Source: Castanea sativa (Eukaryota > Streptophyta > Magnoliopsida > Fagales > Fagaceae). Taken from it: a stretch of DNA of 64,000 nucleotides. Position numbers and translations under genes: made by a program. The notes under the pieces were generated by a model. It made no database searches. It saw only the letters and a program-made list of their open reading frames with translations, and was not told the DNA's origin. The stretch lies in contig NC_134014.1 of NCBI RefSeq assembly GCF_040712315.1, forward strand, positions 41,467,634 through 41,531,633, given 5' to 3'. Below are positions 57,600-64,000 of the stretch, one piece after another. Position 1 is the first letter of the stretch. The number at the start of each line of letters is the position of its first letter.

Positions 57600-57770
57600 T
57601 AAGACTCGCATTTTTTAGTGTAAAAGTCATTATATAAGTATAAAATTTTTGTGAAATGTGAAAAGTAAAGGTCGAGGTTCAAGTTTCGAGTTTTTAGAAG
57701 GAAATTTCACACACATATACACTTAGATTATTCTAGAGCAGAATTTCTATTTTATATAAAAATAAAAAAT
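57600..57770 (+). mobile_element. tRNA-derived SINE, degenerate copy
   Basis: GTCGAGGTTCAAGTTTCGAG (B-box region), AATTTCACACACATATACAC, TTAGATTATTCTAGAGCAGA and ATTTCTATTTTATA match the family's 3' two thirds. The A-box region is barely recognisable. Confidence 0.65.
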
Positions 57771-58120
57771 AAAAAATAAACTTAAAACTCAAATGTATTA
57801 TTTAGATTTTGTTAATGATGCCCTAAGGAAATTTTTTAATAAACTATTTAAAGAAATATTTTATGTAAAAAAAAGAAAAAATAATTTTTTGAAAACTTTT
57901 TTTATTTCTTAAAAAAAAGATATCAAGCTCTTTTATAATAATTCATTAATAAATATCCTAAAAATATCTATTTACTGAACCCATATAATTTTAACTATAA
58001 TATTAAATAATTTTTTAGTGGTAAATACTATATCATTGATCAATTCGTACATATGGGTTTGTCTGTCTCTTTTACTATCTTTTAATTAACTTAAAATATC
58101 TCCTTAAAACAAAGTTTTTT

Positions 58121-58285
58121 TAGTGCCACATAAAGTGACACAACAAATATCACAACTCGCTTATGTGGCGAGTTGTGGTTGGTAGAGGGGTGATGGTGAG
58201 TTTATATAGAGACATTCTTCTACCAATCACAACTCATTACATAGACGAGTTGTGGCATTTATTGTTCCATTTCATGCAGCACCAG
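58121..58285. mobile_element. Palindromic MITE-like element (165 bp)
   Basis: Left: TAGTGCCACATAAAGTGACA, then CACAACTCG and GAGTTGTGGTTGGTAGA. The reverse complement of the right: TCTGGTGCTGCATGAAATGG, then CACAACTCG and GAGTTGTGATTGGTAGA. The arms are about 75 bp and each contains its own small hairpin (ACAACTCG...CGAGTTGT). No coding capacity. Confidence 0.65.
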
Positions 58286-60704
58286 ACTTATTCCCTTAGA
58301 GCATCCCGTGAGTGCTAAATTGACAAAAAAAAGTCAATTTAACAACCAATTCTCCGAAACTGTGGCTGCAACAAAACAGCTCAAGTTAAAAAAAAAATAA
58401 TTTTGAGCTACAGTGGGTAATATAGATAGCAGCCACTGTTTAACTCAAAATTTAAAACAAAAAATAATATTTTAATATAGAGTATTAAAAAAGTATTTTA
58501 ATGTGTTGATAATTATAGTAGTTAATTTTTGTGTTAAATATATTATTTGATTATGTTATTTATATTATTTTAATGTATTAAATGTTAATATAAAATAAAA
58601 TGTATTATAAAATAAATTGTTAAAATAAATAACACGGTGTTTTAAGTAGTTAAAAGCACAATATTTTAGTGAATACTGTTATCTCCAAAATTTGCTTGTC
58701 ATGTCAATTTGGTTAGATGGGGTACAGCTTAGACTGTTGGGACGACATGGCAGAAGAGGGGACAAAGGCAGAGATAGGGTGGATTTGGTGTACTTGCAGG
58801 CGGGTTTGAGATGGGGGGGACGTATTTGAAAATTGAAGCCAGTACTGCTGTCTAGCTCACAATATTTTCAGTTTTTTACGACAAATTTTAAATTTTAAAT
58901 AATAAGTTATTAACCTTTATAATTTAAGTTTGGTTTTACTAATGCGAGGCATATGTTATCAAATTATTTTAAGAAATTTTTGTAAAAAAATTAATTATTT
59001 ATTTTGACACTTTTTTTTAATTTTTCATAAAATTTTTTCTAAAATAAATAATTAAAGCATACATTAACGGGGCTTATTTAAGTTGATTATTGACAAGTTA
59101 ATAATTTATCATTTAAAATTTATTATAAAAATATTAAAAAATAACATTAGTAATTTAAAAAGTAAAATAAGTTTAAATTAATATCAATTAAATTTAAAAT
59201 ATTTTGAATCTAATTAATTTGGTCTTTGTCATCGTGTAACAAAGAAAGGAAAAAAAAAAAGCAACAATTTAGAGATGAAATTATTTTGAAATGCAGTAGA
59301 CCTATTTCACATTAACCTTTTTAAAAGTGTGTCGACTGGATTTGACCCTAATTTGAAACGTCTGAGGAGCTGTCATTTCTCACGTTTGGATTTTTGTAAG
59401 TTTGCAAGGCAAGAGTCCGACACTAGGGTGCGGCCCTGGCTCGGCCATGTCTATTCCTCAATCCTTATTCAGAGACGTGCTCTTGATCAGGACCCATCCC
59501 TCTTCACCTCTTATCAAGTCTTCAATCGATTGTTGATTGAAATGACCTCTCATAATCATTTTAAACACCAGTACTCTTGTACTCATGCATCAAGACACGT
59601 GGACAAAACATATTTGACTCAAAAGTGAGCTACGACTTTTGCTACACTTGTACTGACATTGGTATTTATTCTTCAGCGAAAAAAAACAAACTGACTATTC
59701 TTTTATTAAATTGGGAAAAAAAGAAAAATAGATCCTCCTTTTATTTTACTGCTTTACTGTATTTTTCTCTGCGTTTGAGACCGTTTCTGGGGTTCGAATG
59801 AGTAGTATAAGTTATGTTATTTGAGTATTTTTGATATAGATATAGGTAAAAAAATATGTGTAATATTGTTTAAAATATGTTGAAATGTGTTAAAATAATG
59901 GTGTCAAACATGTCCTTTAAATTTTGTGTAATCTGTAGTAGCTTATTTGAGATACTTTTACTACATTAAATTGATATAAAATCGGTTTCAACAATATTTA
60001 TAAAATAAAAATAGAGTTTATAAGAAGTTGTGCTCCAATAATTAATGTTTTTTTTTAAAAAAAGTTAAAAATGTTAACATTTCCTTAACCGACATTTCTT
60101 ATTGTATCTTTAACTAGCTTATATTTTGGTAGTTTAGTTATTTCCTAAGATGAGGAAGAAAAAAAAAATAGTTTCAAGCAAATGAGTTTGTTTTAAACCA
60201 TTTTTCATCACACGTTCAAGCAAATAAGCTACTAAAAACAAAAATGTTATCAAGGCATTTTTAAATCTCGATGGAAAAATGTTTTGGTACTTTCTAAACT
60301 TTAAGGTAGCAACGAAGACACCCCTTAAAATTTTATTTTGATCCAATTTATTCTATAACCATTATACAGCTGCCAAATCAAGACTTTTGTTCGTTATCCG
60401 TTAATAAACTAATGAAAAACTCATATGAGAGGGCACGTCGAGACAAAGAACTTTGGTGTTAGTGGTTCTCTCTCTCTCCTTAAATTGTATTTCTAATTTG
60501 AAACTTTATTTATTTATAAATTTTAATTAGTTTTTTTCAGGATTTTAATTAGCAAAGGCAATACTTTTGGAGTATCTCAAAGTAGAAGTTTGCACTATTA
60601 ACTAAAATGTTAAATTATTAATTTGGTTTTCATATTAAACACCATTCTTTGAGGGGTGAGAAGGTACTTGGTGATATATATACATACATACATACATATA
60701 TATA
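58286..60704. other. AT-rich spacer, no recognised gene
   Basis: Sequence from about 58296 (TTAGAGCATCCCGTGAGTG) looks like the left end of another MITE, but I could not find a matching right end. The open frame at 59329-59628 (99 codons) has no motif I recognise and no splice or promoter context. (CATA)n and (TA)n runs lie at about 60677-60704. Confidence 0.45.
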
Positions 60705-61586
60705 TATAGGGACATTGGGTCCAGTAATTTACAAAGGATGGCCCAACAAAGTCTCTTGGGCTAAAAACTCAATTCGAGAACATCAAATGATCTAAGAGTA
60801 CATGAATGTACCTCATAAAGAAAATGCTAGGTAAAGATGTGATAATGAGTGAACAATTTTGTCCGAGGAAGAGATTTGTCCTCGGATATTAAAGCCGAAG
60901 TCATAAGAAGAGAGGTTTAACATCCCCAGGTTATGTTATAAAAAATCCTATGGTCACGGGAAGACACGGTACACGTGGAGGACAATAGAAAGAATGGTGG
61001 AATATCTAAGGTAAAGTTGCTACCACCGTCCACACATTAAAAACTCTACAATTGATATACTGACTGTATTAATGGAGAAATAGGACCTGAGCATGAGGTT
61101 TGGGACTTGGTCCCTGACTCTAAAGGACTTCGGGAAAATTTGATGGGACAAGTATCTAAAGCCAGCGTTACAACCATGAGGTGGAAAATGATAAGGAGAA
61201 GAGGAAGAAGTATAAATAAGATAAAAGACCTTTGGAAGAAGAGAGGCTTTTTTCTTGAGAAAGAAGAAAGAATAACATATGATAATCTAACGATCTATAA
61301 TTGTAATCAACCTTGAGAAGCAATACTATAAACTATCCTCGGATTGTGTCCGAGAAAGAGCTTTCATTCACATTCTTATAGTTAACTCTTTATTTGTGCC
61401 ATTGGGCCCGAGACCCGTTCTTTCTTTGTTGTTTAAACCACCCTCAAAATCTAGATTTCAAGCCCACTCTCTACAAATTTATTGTAAAAGGTCTTTCAAG
61501 CCCACTTTCTACAAATTTATTGTAAAATGTCTTTCAAGCCCATTCCCTTTTAATTGTGGATTGAAGGTTCGACTTGTGTCCTTACA
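60705..61586 (+). mobile_element. Solo LTR, plus orientation (882 bp)
   Basis: The ends are TATAGGGACA (expected TGTAGGGACA with one change) and TGTCCTTACA, which are inverted copies of each other. ATATA flanks both sides (60700-60704, 61587-61591), though the left one lies in an AT repeat and is weak support. AGTATAAATAAG near 61209 is TATA-like. An internal 38-bp unit (TTCAAGCCCAC...) is repeated 2.3 times from 61457. A CCGAGGA...TCCTCGG hairpin lies near 60862-60890. No internal retrotransposon genes follow. Confidence 0.65.
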
Positions 61587-61626
61587 ATATATATTAAAAG
61601 TAAAAATTAAGAAAAAAATTCAATTA

Positions 61627-61856
61627 GATTTTAATTGGATTCTCAATTTTGTGCCATGTGTCCCATTTAATTTTTAATTTTTGTACTAAGTGAATTATTG
61701 AGTGTAAAAATTGAAGAATCCAAATCCAATTAGATTCTAAATTGGATTTCAATTGAAGTCTAATTTTGCGTCATGTGTCTATCTAATTTTTAATTTTTGT
61801 GGAAAGTGAATTATTCGGTGTGAAAACCGAAGAGTCTAAATCCAATTTAATTCTAA

Positions 61857-61858
<2 letters not shown>
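61627..61858. repeat. Tandem repeat of about 117 bp, two units plus partial
   Basis: Units share TCAATT.TAATTTTG.GTCATGTGTC, ATCTAATTTTTAATTTTTGT, AAGTGAATTATT and GAAGA.TC.AAATCCAAT. A further partial unit seems to resume after 62068 (GGATCCAAATTAGATTCTAA), as if the array were interrupted. Confidence 0.65.

Positions 61859-61893
<35 letters not shown>
61858..61893. repeat. (TA)n microsatellite
   Basis: About 18 TA units directly visible, then a (GTAT) transition. Confidence 0.95.
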
Positions 61894-61901
<8 letters not shown>

Positions 61902-62040
61902 AAATAATGAGAAACCATTATATATTTTAGAAATTTATGATTTAAAAAAAAAGTATAAGTTAATACCATGTATAATTTTAACTTCTTCTCAAAATAAGGT
62001 ATAATTTGAACCGTATAATTGTAATTGTTTTTAATTGTAT

Positions 62041-62068
62041 GTGTGCATATGCACGGGTTACACACTAG
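62041..62068 (+). mobile_element. Possible Helitron 3' terminus
   Basis: GTGCATATGCAC, a perfect 12-bp palindrome, is followed by GGGTTACACA and CTAG, with T next. Hairpin, short linker and CTAG before T is the Helitron 3' pattern. The 5' TC end may lie near 61850 at the break in the tandem array, but I cannot fix it. Confidence 0.4.
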
Positions 62069-62247
62069 TGTTATATTAAAGTAAGGATCCAAATTAGATT
62101 CTAAATGAATTTTAATTTTGTGTCAAGTTTCCCTTTTAATTTCTCATTAATTTGATCCAAGTGTCTCTATATTTTAAATGGAATTCAATTTGTGCCAAGT
62201 GTCATTCAATAATCTCTCATTTGTGTCAAATGTCTTTACATGTAGAT

Positions 62248-62390
62248 TCATGAATTTAAACTTAAAAAATTTAAAAGACTCATATTAAAAATTTAGGACA
62301 AAATTTAGCTACAAAATTGGTTGTAGCCTCATGAATTTAAACTTAAATGACTCATATTAAAAATTTAGGACAAAATTTAGCTACAACCTT
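62248..62390 (+). repeat. 81-bp tandem duplication at the MITE edge
   Basis: TCATGAATTTAAACTTAAA starts at 62248 and again at 62329, followed both times by GACTCATATTAAAAATTTAG and GACAAAATTTAGCTACAA. The duplication copies the left terminus of MITE family B. Confidence 0.85.
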
Positions 62391-63523
62391 ACTCAATATC
62401 TTTTATTGGAGGGGAATTTTGACAAATCTACCATTGGATTACATTTTCTTCTTATATCCTTTATACTTCAAAATTTTGAGAAAATTAAAAATCAATAGTT
62501 ATGTCATCAATAAATTTTTTTAAATTGTAAGGTTTTTGTAGTTAAAAATTATGCATAAAATATAATATGATCTATGTAAGTGCACAATTGTACCCGGACC
62601 CAAAAACAAGTAATGGGCTCAGGCCCAATGAGCCTTATACAATGAAATTTGTAGAGTATGGGTTTGAAACCTAGGTTTGGGATGTTGGAAGTTGATTAAC
62701 AGGCTAAAGTGCCACAATCTATGCAAATGATAAGTAAATATGATAAAGAAACCTTATCGGACGTAAGCCGAGGACGAGTTGTATAGTACTTCTCTTTCTA
62801 TGCCAAAGATTACAATTCTTAGTTCTTTTTTAGCTCAGAAGCAAGTCCCCCCTTCTTTCCTCTCTCGTCTTCTTATATACTTCTTCTTCTTCCCTTTTTC
62901 ATCCACGTGTCATACAAACCTTCCCCTTAGATACTTGTCTCATCAACTACCTTCTTGAAGTCTTCAAATAATAGCAGGAAGGCTGAATTCTACTGTTCAG
63001 AGGTCATTTTTCCATTAATGCGGCCAGGGAGGTAGATGCAGGGCCTTTAATGTGGTGGTAGCAGCTTTTTCCTCAGATATTTCTCACACGTTCTTGCTTC
63101 TAAAGGGTGCTTGGATCACACTTTTACCCACCAGTTCTTCCAGAATTCTGCCTCCAATCCGTCTAGCAAGTCTCAGGGCCATTGCTGGGCCTGTCCGAGG
63201 ATATACTCCTCCTCGGACAACTCCTCGGACCACTTTAGTGCGGACTGACTTGTGGGCCTATGGACCCTAACCAAACAGACTTGTACTAACCAATCAGGGC
63301 CAAAGCCCAAACGTTTGTTCAAACATTTTTACCCCCCACAATCTATATTAATATAGATCATATAATAAATAATATCCGATTGATACAAAATTTGACATGT
63401 GTATTAAGAGTGTAAAGAACATGCAATCCAACAGTTAAATTTTTGAAATATGTAATAATGGTAATTATATTGAGTAAAGTTGTAATTTTAAGTTACAACT
63501 AATTTTGTAACTAAATTTTGTCC
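62296..63523 (+). mobile_element. MITE family B, copy 2, split by a solo LTR
   Basis: Left part 62296-62574 and right part 63341-63523 together match the reverse complement of the copy at 17680-18076 in order. The ends are GGACAAAATTTAGCTACAA and, inverted, GGACAAAATTTAGTTACAAA. The interruption falls at ATCTA, the duplicated target of the LTR. Confidence 0.8.
62575..63340 (-). mobile_element. Solo gypsy-type LTR, minus orientation (766 bp)
   Basis: Plus-strand ends are TGTAAGTGCAC and ACCCCCCACA; on the minus strand the LTR starts TGTGGGGGGTAAAAATG and ends GCACTTACA. The 5-bp repeat ATCTA lies at 62570-62574 and 63341-63345. On the minus strand AAGTATATAAGAAG near 62880 is a TATA box, giving the orientation, and a GGGCTCAGGCCC block precedes the end as in the Tat LTR at 10275-10990. 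There are no internal genes, so it is a solo LTR. Confidence 0.88.
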
Positions 63524-64000
63524 AAAAATTTATTATGCCTCTATGTAAACTTTAAATGTGTAATACTTCCAACCTATATAAAAATTTTATGTCCAAATAA
63601 AACTACTTCCTAACCCATTTTATTTAGATCCTATTTCTAATTTATTTAAAACTAATTAGAATTTTCTTACAAAAAACTTATGATTAGTTGAAATATAAAT
63701 TTCAATGGAAAAGTATCCAATTTTCCAAAAAAAATTTGTTCATATCTTATTTAAAAAATGCACACAAGAAATAAATTTATTACATCACAACAACAAAACT
63801 AAGTTAAGAAGTAACAAAATATTTTGTTTTATATTTTTTAAAATAAAATAAAATGAATGAATAATATGTGTTCTATATTGGATTTTTAGGGTTGACAAAA
63901 TATAATGACGATTAATAATATTTAACTTGTGTAGAAATTTTAATATGCATCTAATAATATTTGTAGGGACACGATTTTCAGACCAAGCCCAAAATATAAG
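63524..64000. other. AT-rich spacer to the window end
   Basis: No gene, terminus or repeat recognised in these last bases. Confidence 0.5.

Noticed and set aside
58296..58740. MITE starting TTAGAGCATCCCGTGAGTG
   Set aside because: No matching inverted right terminus could be found, so borders cannot be supported.
59329..59628. 99-codon frame (STGFDPNLKRLRSC...)
   Set aside because: No recognisable domain, promoter or splice context; left as unassigned spacer.

Overview
This is plant nuclear DNA: AT-rich, with long non-coding stretches, spliced genes with GT-AG introns, and plant-type transposons of nearly every class. The two host genes and the repeat types point to a eudicot, perhaps a woody rosid; that placement is inference from general resemblance. 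Only two intact host genes can be supported. The first is an NPY/MAB4-type BTB-NPH3 gene on the plus strand (coding exons between 22815 and 27275, 629 residues, closest to NPY2). The second is a HOOKLESS1-type GNAT acetyltransferase gene on the minus strand (42759 down to 41002, three exons, 411 residues). Both families act in auxin-related development (NPY in PIN-dependent organ formation, HLS1 in apical hook bending), but nothing in the sequence shows that they are co-regulated.

Region by region. 1-10990 is a decayed Ty3/gypsy element of the Tat lineage: gag, protease, RT, RNase H plus a second archaeal-type RNase H, integrase, a 79-bp tandem array, an antisense ORF with its own TATA box, and a 3' LTR. 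It is interrupted by an 830-bp hAT-type element (8-bp target duplication) and a 976-bp solo copia LTR (5-bp target duplication). 11-20.9 kb holds a SINE remnant, MITEs and a 913-bp non-autonomous Helitron that itself contains a MITE. 20.9-27.6 kb is the NPY gene with its leader and promoter. 27.6-41 kb is non-coding: degenerate tandem arrays, Helitron 3' ends, a GC-rich hAT-type element, and a pair of 0.55-0.6 kb direct repeats. 41-43 kb is the HLS1 gene with its TATA box. 43-48.8 kb holds MITEs, a SINE and a small palindromic element carrying an snRNA-type USE/TATA promoter signature. 48.8-52.5 kb has a 1.19-kb near-perfect foldback element (10-bp target duplication, Mutator-like) beside a 5'-truncated LINE (12-bp target duplication). 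52.5-64 kb is AT-rich spacer with a SINE remnant, a palindromic MITE, two solo LTRs in opposite orientations and a MITE split by one of them.

I see no new multi-gene system. The most unusual items are the foldback element built of nested hairpins with a MITE captured in both arms (48847-50039), the palindrome with a Pol III-spaced USE/TATA promoter (44774-45101), and the antisense ORF with its own promoter in the Tat element. Superfamily assignments rest on termini and target duplications read by eye; no database search was possible.
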